DNA of 64,000 nt, from contig CM121342.1 of the NCBI GenBank assembly GCA_051530055.1, positions 7,812,001 to 7,876,000 on the forward strand, in the 5' to 3' direction. Within the stretch, counting starts at the first letter, position 1, and the number at the start of each line of letters is the position of its first letter. The translations under genes and the position numbers were made by a program. Under the pieces are notes generated by a model that saw nothing but the letters and a program-made list of their open reading frames with translations, did not search any database and was not told where the DNA came from. Origin of the DNA: Neoechinorhynchus agilis (taxonomy: Eukaryota; Acanthocephala). This document shows, one piece after another, positions 43,057 to 53,500 of the stretch.

Positions 43057-43335
43057 TCACTTTAGAGCTGATGACGGATCCGGTGTGGATAACGAATCCG
43101 GAGTTAATGACGGATCCGGTGTGGATAACGAATCCGGTGTGGATAACGGATCCGGTGTGGATGACTGATCCAGTGTGGATGACTGATCCGGAGTGAATGA
43201 CGGATCTGGTGTGGATAACGAATCCGGTGTGGATAACGGATCCGGTGTGGATGACTGATCCAGTGTGGATGACGGATCTGGTGTGGATAACGAATCCGGT
43301 GTGGATAACGGATCCGGTGTGGATGACGGTCGACG
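43057..43335. repeat. 18-bp minisatellite, about 15 units
   Basis: Tandem units near GATAACGAATCCGGTGTG with variants GATGACTGATCCAGTGTG and GATGACGGATCCGGTGTG. Higher-order blocks of 3-5 units repeat. As the unit is divisible by three, the minus strand reads as a STPDPL/STPDSL hexapeptide repeat, but it has no supporting start, exon or codon signal. Confidence 0.85.
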
Positions 43336-43864
43336 ACAGGTCGACGACGAGAGGATAGATAGGACTACAGCAACCACTTTAGCAAGTTTGTAAAATTTAG
43401 TTTGTTAAAATGAAAACATTTTGCGAATGAAAATAAATTGTGGTACTTAAATCGTAAACATGTGAAGGATATTTTGCTAACAATACATCACACATTTTAC
43501 CATTCTTTAAAAAATATGTTAGAAAAGATGTAAGGGGTGCGACCTGAAGTGCTCAGAAATCACATTTTTCGTTCTTGATACTTATAAACCACTCATTTGT
43601 TCAGAAACACCAACTTTCTTCATACGAAAATGTAATCTACTATACCATTTTGTGCTTTCCGCACATCAAGATCAAAAGTTACTCTTAGTTGTAAAAAGTT
43701 TATTTTATACAGAAAATCCCGTAATAAGTGTTGTTTCAACTAAATAAGCATTATGGAGAATACATTGTAATTATATCATTTCTCTTTTCAAAAATTGTGA
43801 AATATTACACTTTTGAGAAGTAAAATATTACTGTAAAATTATTATTCGCTTCTGTGGCCGAAAA
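43336..43864. other. No gene seen
   Basis: AT-rich non-coding sequence; no repeats matched. Confidence 0.3.
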
Positions 43865-44074
43865 TTGTTTGTTTATGACGACAAAATGATATAATATTAT
43901 TAAATCTGATATTTCGACACAATCTCGTGCTTTTATCGAGGTTTTCTATGTGTTTTATTCGCATTTGAATGTACCCAATGCGAATAGAACACATAAAAAA
44001 CCATGATAAAGGCCCGATATTGTGCCGAAATATCAGATTTAATAATATGCCATCATTTTTCTATATAAACAAAC
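43865..44074. mobile_element. Foldback MITE type 2
   Basis: TTGTTTGTTTAT...AAATCTGATATTTCGACACAA...TTTTATCGAGGTTTT at the left pairs with AAAACC ATGATAAAGG..TTGTGCCGAAATATCAGATT..ATATAAACAAAC at the right. Same core (CGATATTTCGGCACAAT) as at 15923. Confidence 0.75.
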
Positions 44075-44469
44075 ATGCATAATCAAATCTTTAAATGGTC
44101 GAAGGTTAGGCAAATGTTTCATGGTAGTTGTGGTGGTGGAAAAGGTACGCTTCGCAACTGAACTAAAAATGTCTTATTTCATTCTTTAAGTCTCGTCAAT
44201 CCATCTCCCTCCGATTTCATTCATATCTCGATGAGAGTCACGAGAGGTTGATTCATTCAACAAAGAAGAATGAATGTGGATGCTGTGCGGTAAACAATTG
44301 TACGAATCTCCCATTTGCGAACTCGGGGCTTAAACTACGCTTTTCATTTTAAGCCTAGTAAATGGGGTCTAAACTTTCAAGTAAATTTCAACGAAAAAAG
44401 GTCTGCAGTTAACTTTGATTGTTTTACCTGAATTGCTCACCTTAGACGGAAGTTCCCACAAGATTAAGT
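44075..44469. other. Upstream region of the Pro/Ser-rich gene
   Basis: No open frame. Ends with TTGCTCACCTTAG, a plausible splice or trans-splice acceptor 24 bases before the ATG at 44470. Confidence 0.35.
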
Positions 44470-45449
44470 ATGTTTGATGGATCTGTGATACAAAATGATT
44501 TTCAATCACCAAATGCAAATCCATCGGGACCTCCATATTCAAAGCAGACATCTTCGATTCTTACGCCAAGACTGAACGACTTCTTCAGTTCTCGTTCCCC
44601 GCAGCCTGGAAAAACGAGCAACACAAGGGACCCGACAGCAAATAACCTTCGTACCGTTGGGTTTTCTGATCACGTCCGGACTGCTCCGTCCATTACAGAA
44701 CCATCTCCGTTGCTTCAACCCTATCCATTACCCATGAGGCCTACAGTTTTAGCTCCTGCTCCTGTAAGACCAAATCTAAATAATGAACCATCACAACCAG
44801 GAGTAGCAGCTCGTTCGACATTCAGTAATAACTTTTTTAGTCCAAAGCCATCGACATCTTCGGTAAAGTCAGATCAAATGCCCTCAACCGTTCAAAGGCA
44901 AAGTATAATAAATGTGCCTCCAGTGCGACCGAGCCTAGATCCAAAGCCTATTCCACCCGGAGAAGCTCTTCGGTCTACATTTGGCGACAATTTCTTCACG
45001 TCAAACACACTCAATGCAGAGAAGGAAAGCGTACCGAGCACCATTCCAAACAAACAAAGTCCTATATCTCGTAAAAGTGGTACTCCTCACGAGTCAATGC
45101 AACCAGCCGAAATGAAACCAAAAATTAGCAATGAAGGTGCTCCAAAGACGACAAGACGTAATGAACTCGGTGATTTTGTCGAAGAATTAAGTCATGCGAA
45201 AAATCAAGATCAAGCTAAGGAGACATTGGAAAGGATCATTAAGACGACCGGATGGAACCTTGAGGTATGTGAAAAACCGAAAACCAAAATGAGGTTTGTT
45301 GTATTGGACGATTGGCACGTTCCATACATCAAGGATGGGCGTTACGCTGAACGACGTTCAGGTTCATCAATGGAATATGAGATGTTCTTGGCAGAGGGAC
45401 GTATGCAACGAAATACGGACTTTTATTTCCGTGACAAAATAAGATTGCC
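44470..45449 (+). CDS. Pro/Ser-rich protein of unknown function, first exon(s)
   Basis: A 980-base coding exon starting at ATG and ending at CC|GTAAGT, a good donor in phase 2. A likely next mini-exon is 45542-45563 (after GATTGGAAG, before GTAAAA), which keeps frame and adds PKAREPE. Residues ~1-235 are low-complexity, rich in P, S and N, with an internal duplication: PVRPNLNNEPSQPGVAARST FSNNFF-type block near 95-127 and PVRPSLDPKPIPPGEALRST near 155-185. Residues ~235-326 are ordered-looking (ELGDFVEELSHAKNQDQAKE, TTGWNLEVC, MRFVVLDDWHVPYIKDGRYA, FYFRDKIRLP). I do not recognise this domain. Downstream exons are cut off by a LINE D 5' end at 45660, so the gene may be truncated or end within LINE sequence. 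Confidence 0.65.
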
Positions 45450-45659
45450 GTAAGTATTAAATGCAACGACATGCAATTACATTTAAATTAGTTTACATTT
45501 GCGAAAAATTTAATCAAGTGTATTTTTTGTTCGATTGGAAGACCTAAAGCACGAGAGCCAGAGGTAAAAACGTTGTCGACATTAAACTATATTTGATACT
45601 AAGGCTTATTTTTATTAGGTAAAGGTCGTGAATATCCTTAATTTTTCATATACTCTAAA

Positions 45660-46105
45660 GTGCGGTATGATAAGAAAACTAGTTTTCACCAGTGTACTTT
45701 ATTGTAATATTGGTGCTGACGAACTTGTCCTTTTAAAACTATCCGAGCGAGAGATTTTCTCTCATCCTCTCTCTTATGAACGTCTATTCTCTGCTCAAAT
45801 CAATGAACAGTAAACGAGAATCGACCAAGTATTCCACTCTTATTGATGTTGCACAAAAAAGTGATTTGAACGAGCTACTGGAACTCTAAAGGACTTATTA
45901 AGTGAAGCGGTGAGCACAGAGCGGAGGCTATTAAGTGTGAAATGGAAACTATTAAAAGTGAACAGTTGGTCGAAGTCAAAAAGTACAAAGGGAAAAACGC
46001 TAACGGTTCAAAGGGGCAGACAAAGGTTTCAAAGCTGAATTCTAAGAAGCAGAATAAAGGTTTACAGAAATCGGATAGCAAAGTGGCCGCAAAGGAGAAT
46101 ACGGT
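45660..46105 (+). mobile_element. LINE D 5' region and ORF1 start
   Basis: Over 440 bases nearly identical to 30014-30460, starting at TGCGGTATGATAAG in both. Across broken frames it encodes STLIDVAQKSDLNELLEL and a Lys/Gln/Ser-rich segment (GSKGQTKVSKLNSKKQNKG), suiting a nucleic-acid-binding ORF1. Confidence 0.7.
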
Positions 46106-48490
46106 TAATAATAACACGTTTATTGAATACAAAGAAAGGTTTAGGATTACCCATGTACCTTTGGGTCCTTATCCGTTAATATGGATATATGCGGCCGAGG
46201 GATGCCCGTTCGGGAGGTAATATCTGGTCGGTGGGATTCCTATTCGGATGGGAACTATCCAGTCGGGGACTGCTCGTTCGGGTGAGAAATGTCCGTTCGT
46301 TTGAGAATATCCGGTCAGGTTGAAAAGTCCGTTGCGGTGGGAATTGGTGTTTATTGTTTGCAGGGAGCGCTTGTAAGGTTGGTCCACAGAAAAAGGAGCG
46401 TAGGTACAGGGAGGTGCGAGGTTGATGGAGGATGAAACGAATTAGGATTACGAGATTAGTGCTCGTGTGAAAAGGGGGCGATATGTTGACGAAATTGTGG
46501 TGCTAGGGTTGAGAGGGCATTCGGTGAGAGGGGGAAAATAAGTTGTCCAAATTTTAGGTGCTCTTTTATGAAACATTTCAAGTCGACGGATTTGAAATGG
46601 TTGCAAAATACGGGGTAACCGTAGGTGAGAGATGGTAAGATAAAGCAGAGGTAAAATTTGCAGAGGTCGGGTGGAGGCACAAGTCCTATTTCAGATTTGA
46701 TTGAAATTGGAGACCCAGAATTCTTAGGGAGGTGACTCGTAGGATGTCATTTAGAATCTCGGGGGAAGATGTAGGGTTGAGGGAGAGTGAAGGGATCATT
46801 TCGAAATATTTAGAGAAATTAAGGTAGAGTTTGTGATTGGTGCAGAAATCTTTTATGCGTTTGATTTCGTTAGAAGTTAAGGAAAGGGAGAGGTTCGGTG
46901 GTGAATGGATGATATCGTCGGCAGATAATAAAAGTTTAGAATGAGAGGAGAGAGGAAAGAGGTTTGAGGTTGTTTAGGAATATATTAAAAAGAAGTGGTG
47001 ACAGCAAGTTGAGATACGCCTTTGGTGAGGGATACAGTGATCGAGGAGGTAGATCGGCAGTGAATGTATTGTTTGCGATTGTGAAGGTAAGATTCGAGCC
47101 AGCGGATCTGCCACAAGTTTAGACCAAAATCGGAGCAGGCCTGGAGAAGGAGTGAATGGTTAACGGAGTCGAATGCTTTCGCTAAGCCCAGTTGAATGAG
47201 ACGAGTGACATGAAATCGATTATTGTCAAGGTTACGTAGGAGCGTGATATAAATGCAGAGTAGGGCATCTTTTGCCGAAAATTTGGATCGGAAGCCGAAT
47301 TGTAGCGGCGATAACTTGTCTTTGAATAGTGAAATAAATCGAGATTTAAAACATTTTTCGATGATTTTTGAAAGAGTGAGCAGAATGGAAATTGGGCGGA
47401 ATGATTCGGCCGAAATGGGATGCCCATTTTTCGGAAGAAGGATAACTTTAGCAGTTTTGAGCCCTGAGGGGGAGATGTCATATAAAAAGCTGAGGTTTAT
47501 AATGATGGTGAGAGGGCCTAGCAGTTCTGGGATGATGTAGCGAAGAGCCCAGTTTAGGATTTCGGATTGAGAGGACGAATTTCGAGGTAATTTTATGAGT
47601 TACTGTAGTACTTCATATGATGAAACTAAGGGGAGTATCGGTGATTTGACAAAAGTTTCAGGTGTGGGCGTGAATGATTGTGTGGTATCTGATGTTGAGC
47701 AGTGATTGTAAATTGAATCAGGACAGAGGCTCGGATTAATGGAATCTAGAACTTGTTTTAATTCAGTGGAGGACAAATTAGGGAAGGGATCCGGGTGGCG
47801 TGGACCAACAGTGTTCTTGACGGACGTTGAATTGCCACCTAAATGAATTTTGGAGAATAGGGCGTTTTTGCGGGCGGCAAGTATTTTGTTAGTGCTTTAT
47901 TGTAAACGGGGAAGTCTGGAGAGTTATTGCGATCGGCCTTAGAAGCTTGCCTTTGTAGAAGTTTCAAGATGGGGTTTATCCATGGTGGGCCGCGGTTGGA
48001 GTCCCTAATGAATTTCTTGGGAATTTTCGAAGTTATGGAATTTTTTATGATTGAGATTAGGGATGGCATGGCTGTCAGAATGAAATGTGCGAATATTAGA
48101 GTTGAACAATTTTATGAAAATTTAGATGTGATGATCACGTTTATCCCAAACGGATAAAGTTGAAGATTTTATACGTTGGGGTGGGGTGGTGGGAGTAATA
48201 AAAACAGAAGAGTGGCATTAGTTCGCTTGGGGAGGGCTTTAGAGGCGGATGAGTAGGTGTCGATATTTGTGAACACTTTGTCGAGGTGAGCGTCAAGACG
48301 AGCTGGGAAGTCAATAAGTTGAAGCAACTCGGAGAAGGGTGGAAGAGGAAATAGTTTATTGAAGTCCCCTGCAATTAAGAAATGGTGTGAATTTGTGGAG
48401 TTTATGAGCTCGAGAGGCCGGAGGGCGATAGACGTTAGCAATGGTGAATTCTCGAAGACTATTTCTTAGAGGACCTGAGAAATAGAAGCT
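46106..48490 (-). mobile_element. LINE D copy, endonuclease and RT
   Basis: Read on the minus strand: ANVYRPPASRAHKL and HHFLIAGDFNKLFPLPPF (endonuclease, 48480-48280), a linker with PWINPILKLLQRQA (47980), the RT (DISPSGLKTAKVILLPK, SAKDALLCIYITLLRNL, LGLAKAFDSVNHSLLL, LLSADDI), post-RT LRILGLQFQSNLK, and a 3' UTR (46106-46380) made of imperfect ~24-base repeats around CCGTTCGG and ending near CAATAAACACCAATT. It is the most complete LINE D here. Several frameshifts; its 5' end is cut by a MITE type 1 piece. Confidence 0.8.
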
Positions 48491-48496
48491 AGTGTC

Positions 48497-48560
48497 CGAT
48501 AAGGTTCGAAACGTCTTTAATAAATAATCATTTACCGGATGTAGAGCTAAAAAATAATTC
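48497..48560. mobile_element. MITE type 1 fragment
   Basis: GATAAGGTTCGAAACGTCTT TAATAAATAATCATTTACC matches one arm of the element at 35806-36021. Confidence 0.65.
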
Positions 48561-48945
48561 CAAGTTAAAGTCACCTTTGAGTATCATTTTTTAACCTTAT
48601 TTTGAACTAGCATAATAATGCCATCTCAGATTATGTATTTAATTTTAAATCTGGTTCAAAACCTTGATATATGTGCAAATGACTCCTAAATTCCCTTAAT
48701 TAGGATTTGAGCGGCCTTTGTGCCATCACGCACGGCACCTGCGAATCCTAGGCATTCTTTATTTAAAGCTAAATTGGTCGAAACGAGCTTGTTGTGAAAG
48801 AAATTTTATAAAAAAGTAATGGAAAACGGGTAGTAATAAGCATTAAATCGGTAGCTTATGGGAGATAAAAAGAAATTGTGATAAGTGATTTATGCAAAAT
48901 GACATCGTATCTAGTAAAAAGACAGGTAAAGATTCTCCTACTCAT
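48561..48945. other. No gene seen
   Basis: AT-rich, no open frame or repeat recognised. Confidence 0.3.
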
Positions 48946-49877
48946 TTCGACATTTAGCCCAAGTCCTCTATGTCTTTGATAACTTCACCTTCACCAATCG
49001 CTCTATATTTCACTTCTTGGTTCGTCTGAGAGCCATAATCCCATCTCTAGCGAACAGGTTCAAGGAAAAAACTACAAATCCGCAATCCTTTCGCTTTCCA
49101 GCGCATAAGGTTCGTTTTATTTCTAGGATTTTTCAACGCTAACCAAAATGTGGTGCCTCTCTGAAGATATAATCTTTTCTCGATCTTCAGCACTCTTGTA
49201 GAAGAATCCTGCGTTGAATTCGGTATTCTCAAATTCAAATGAAATATTACAAATACCAATAAAAGCATTTTTGGTTCGATGCGGCATGTCAGGATGACGA
49301 GTTCCATGGTCTAGGATGAGACCACGAACCAATCGAGTGCCCATTTCGCGTTCAAGAGGCATTTCGATTACTTAAATCATTTTCAGGTCGCACGAGTCTT
49401 TATCATGGACAATATTGATTGCGTCCACTATAATTTGTGCCAAATGTTCGGCTAGTTTAGCATTTAGTTTGGTACCGACGGCTGTACGGACGACTTGTTC
49501 CAAGATGTATGGCATCTCGGCCGAAGAAACAGCTACTTTTAGCTCATCGATCGAGCACCTGGTTCCGCACGTTGACCAAAACATTGTGAGATCCTCTCTG
49601 CTTGCCCCATGAGTTCCCCGATTATTAGTACAATCAATGTAGCCCCATCGGCAATCGTACTTTCTTGAGCGCTTGCAGCTCTCGAAACGAGACTTGCTAT
49701 TGTTGAATTTGAATTTCACCCAGTAGAACAGATCCATCATTGGTTATTTTGATATCACCTGCAGCTGAAACGAACACAGGGCCCACTATTTCCACCTCGA
49801 CAAGCCGAGGCACTGAGAAGAAAATCTTCTGACTGCCGTTTGGAAACTCTCCCAAAATTCGAGGCCTTTGGAATCAT
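48946..49877 (-). pseudogene. cct-6: CCT6 / TCP-1 zeta chaperonin, intronless pseudogene
   Basis: The minus strand follows the CCT zeta subunit from its start to about residue 330 without introns. The parts, in order, are NPKA-like start (49877), AAGDIKITNDGSVLLGEIQI (49760), SAQ..IADGATLIVLIIGEL (49640), VVRTAVGTKLNAKLAEHLAQ (49490), MGTRLVRGLILDHGTRHPDM (49330), NISFEFENTEFNAGFFYKSA and EDREKI (49230), KDCGFVVFSLN (49080), RDGIMALRRTKK and NIERL (49030), IGEGEVIKDIED (48980). CCT6 folds actin, tubulin and others as part of the 8-membered TRiC ring. Here at least three frameshifts, several in-frame stops (for instance just before VIEMPLERE), a short deletion and the loss of the C-terminal ~40% make it a pseudogene. 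The lack of introns suggests a reverse-transcribed copy, but no poly(A) tail or target duplication was found. Confidence 0.85.
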
Positions 49878-50476
49878 GTTAAATTAAACATGGAGTCTAT
49901 GTGTGTTTTGCTAAAAAAATAAACAGTAGTCACCATACTGCTTCTTGATGTCATAGAGAATTGTCGTCGGAGCGAATTTCAAACTTCACCTTGGCATTGC
50001 CCGTCTTAATAGATAAACAACCAAAAACAAAAAATCGATATCCAAACGCAGGGAGTACGCACGAAATCAACGTCGTACTCGGGCCTAGCGGACCTGCGGA
50101 TCCGAGCTAAAAGGCCTAACACTCAGTGTGTGTATTTTTTAGACAAGACTGAAGAGTTGAGCACAACGTTCACGAAGTATTTCTAATAATAATTATGTCA
50201 ATGCAAACTTATCCGGGGGTAACAAGTCGCCAAAAAACGAAAATAATAAATGTTCAGTTGACGTAAGGCCCCGAGTGCAGCAGAAACAGGGGAGCGACGC
50301 GAGAGGATTTTCCTGATACAAAGAATAAGCCTCGCAATCCAACGAGGAAATGCGGTCAGCGTCCGGGGGACGATTTAATCATTTTATTAATTGTCATCAA
50401 TTCACTAAAATAAGGTCCACTATTAGCTTTTCAACTACAAACTTCTCTCAAGGCCCCAAGCGAGCGCTATGCTTTG
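49878..50476 (+). mobile_element. Mostly empty stretch with a LINE C tail fragment (50280-50372)
   Basis: 50280-50372 encodes DAREDF and RISLAIQRGNAVSV, matching the extreme end of LINE C (AIQRGNAVSVLAT). The remainder shows no gene. Confidence 0.45.
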
Positions 50477-50482
50477 TTTATT
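50477..50482 (-). promoter_or_regulatory. Poly(A) signal of the Dispatched-like gene
   Basis: AATAAA on the minus strand about 30 bases after the stop codon at 50513. Confidence 0.5.
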
Positions 50483-50512
50483 AAAACCCAAAAAAACGCA
50501 GTTCTTACATTT

Positions 50513-53500
50513 TTATGATGCTGTTCGACAACTCACTTGATTTTCAGTTGAAGTTGTGCTTCTAGTGCTTCGGCATCCCATTGGTCTGAAAATGAGACGA
50601 GAAGCAATGCTGCACATTGGAAGGAAAAAAAGAGTTGAATTGGCCCAACTGGTCATCATAATAATCATTAAAAACAACCCCATCTGTGAGAACGACATAA
50701 GGATAGACGGAGATAGTGACAATCCTGCAAGAAAAGTCGTGAACGCTGCCATAAAAACCGCCACTCCGACCTGGTGAAGGGCGTTTTTTATAGGTCCTTC
50801 ACAGTCGGTCTCGCGCATGATATCTACTTGTCCATTTTCATGTTTATCAAGCATTTCGATATCAACTGAATTCGATTGTGGTATGCTTCGTTCGTCCAGC
50901 GGATCTGCAATGTCACTATGAAGAAGCGATACACCATAATGAACGGTAAAATCCACTGACAATCCGACAGCAGTGATCATAATGATTGATTCCATTACGT
51001 TCACACGCCAACCCATCAGAACGAACACGGCAATGGTTTCAGCCAGTGTAAAGGTTATCGAAGTGATCGCAAATAAAGTGATCAGAACGTTTCTTATTCC
51101 TGTTGTTATCAAGAGAGCTATGGCTACGATGAGTATAGAAACAGGTACAGATTGATATGTTCCGTTAATCATGGTAGTGGTTGTCCATGATTTATAGGAC
51201 GATCTTCAATTTATTCAAAGAATTAAGGTGGTTTTTAATTGATGGAAGTTGGCGTAATCTGTATCTGAGATAGAAGACTACTTAAAGCATAGCATTTTTA
51301 TACACATAAAAGAGTTTCAAGTAACTTAATTTTTTATAGATGCTTTAGATGGCAAAACATGTCTTTTTAGAAAGATGTTTTACAAATTGTTTAGAACTTA
51401 TTGTGTCGCTTTAGCTGGTTTTATTGTTTCATGAAATAGAAGTTAATTGTTAGTTTGAATTTCCAAGGTCATTTTAGAACAAATACTGTCCAGAGATTTA
51501 AAGTTTTGTTCATTCTGTGCACAAAGAAATCCAGTGAGAAGTTTTAAAAGCCACCGACGCAATGTTTCGCCTATTAAATGTAGTTCGTTTTTAGCGTTTC
51601 GATCCTACGATAGCCTAAATTCGGAACTCGTAAAAGTATGGTTCATCGGATCTAGAGTGTTTTTTCTTTGGGAATGGAAACGGCGGATGCTGGCGCCAAT
51701 GAAGACCTAATAAAACTGAAATGAAAAGTGAAAAACAAAGACGCGATAGGCATCGATCTCATACGCTATCGGGTACAAAGAGGAAAATGTGGGTAGCAAT
51801 TCAAAGGAAAGGTTCAAATGTCAGCATTTAAAATGCAAATAAGTTCAGATTTTTTGAAGTCCGATAAACCCACGTTGTTTATGTGCTTAATTTTTCCATC
51901 AACAACCACAACGCGACGAGCCTTTGAAGGTCAAAGGGTACAAGAGCATTGGATACGTAAAATCCGCGTTTTAGAATTTCGTTAGTTGCACTCAGGTTGG
52001 CATAAGCGCTTTCCATTTTACTAATGTATTGGAAAGTCTGATCATAATTACCGAATGTAGCATTTGCGTTGGCCAAAAACACAAGTCCGCCGAGTAAAAT
52101 TTTTGACTCATGTTTATAGGGTAAAAGCCAAACCTTAAATTTCAAAAACAACTTCGTAAAACTTGAACTTTGATCTGAACTTCGTTTACCCATGAAACTT
52201 GAGAAACTGGATTCGAATTGGTCACCACCGCCAATTGCTCCGATCAACAACCTCCAGTCGCTTTTAATTTGAGCTCCATTGATAAATAGGTTAGATTCCA
52301 AGAATTTGGTAATGAATACCTTTTCAAACCACTCAATGTTGTCTTTTGTGAACAACGGATCTTGTTCTATGTTTCGACTTTCTCTAAAGAACTTTGCGTT
52401 TGTTTCAAAAGTTGGTTGAAGATGTGAAGACCTCTCTCTGCCTTCTACTCCAAAGACAAAATATATTGCTGGATTGTGTGATTCTTTGATCTTATAATGC
52501 TGGTAGGCTGGAATCTTGTCTTTGAGATTAAATTCAAAATTTTCAGTCAGATGATGAGAAAAGAATCTTTGAGCCATGATAGATTCTGCTGCTCGCATTC
52601 TTGGATAGACAAATACTGCAATAAGACCGCATATACCAAATACAATGAACGCGATTGTCAAGATGTATCGACCACGGATTATAACGAATGGAAGAAGTTT
52701 TCGAAATATTGTATTTGAGAAAGATATAAGTTTTTTATCCAGGGCTGTTTTAATTTTCAAAATGGATTTATATTTGAGAAGTCCACTGAGTAGATTAGTA
52801 TCTCGTCCAAGAACTAGAATCGCCGGCACGATTGTCACCGAGAACAAAAAAAGAAAGACGATGCATAGTCCTAGGTAAAGGCCAAAGAATCGAAGGTAGA
52901 CTACACGACTTAGCATGTTGGTAAAGAATGCTGCTGCGGTGGTTGCACTCGTTGCAAATAGAGCTGCAGTTGCATGCCGGACGACATGTCCTGGTAATGT
53001 CAGAAAACTTTAACGGATTTGGTAGTTCGGGACCCGAAACAAGCAAAAGATTTTTGTCGAGAATTATAGAATTTTATTTTGCAAACATCACTTATGATCC
53101 AGTCTCACCAAAAAATAAAGACGCCACAGATGAGACGTTATATAAAAACCACAAAATGCCTGTATTTATTCTATATTTCACCGCTTTTAACGGTTCCATC
53201 AATTTCTTCGTTTTTATAAGAAAAATGTCCCAATAATTTTGTTTTTCTGAAGACAATAAACAAGTTTTTCCAAAAATTATATTATTTATAGTATTTTGTG
53301 AGGTTAGCGAATCGATTTTAGGAACAAAAAGGGCTTCACAAATACTGCACTGAGTATTGATGAACAGAAATGTAAGAGGAAAACTCAGTACGAGTTGAAT
53401 ATTTTCGAAAGCATAACAGTGGGAGAGAGAGCATTTGATCGTTGATGACCAAACATTTCTACAATTAAAGTTTTCTAACTGGACTTGGTTCTCGCCCTTT

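Noticed and set aside
43057-43377. 106-residue STPDPL-repeat protein
   Set aside because: The frame is simply the minisatellite read in a stop-free frame; no start, splice or codon evidence.
45628-45813. 61-residue ORF as a separate gene
   Set aside because: From 45660 it is LINE D 5' sequence also found at 30014; not an independent gene.
52795-53046. 83-residue frame within the Dispatched-like locus
   Set aside because: Out-of-frame shadow of the exon that encodes TM5-TM6.
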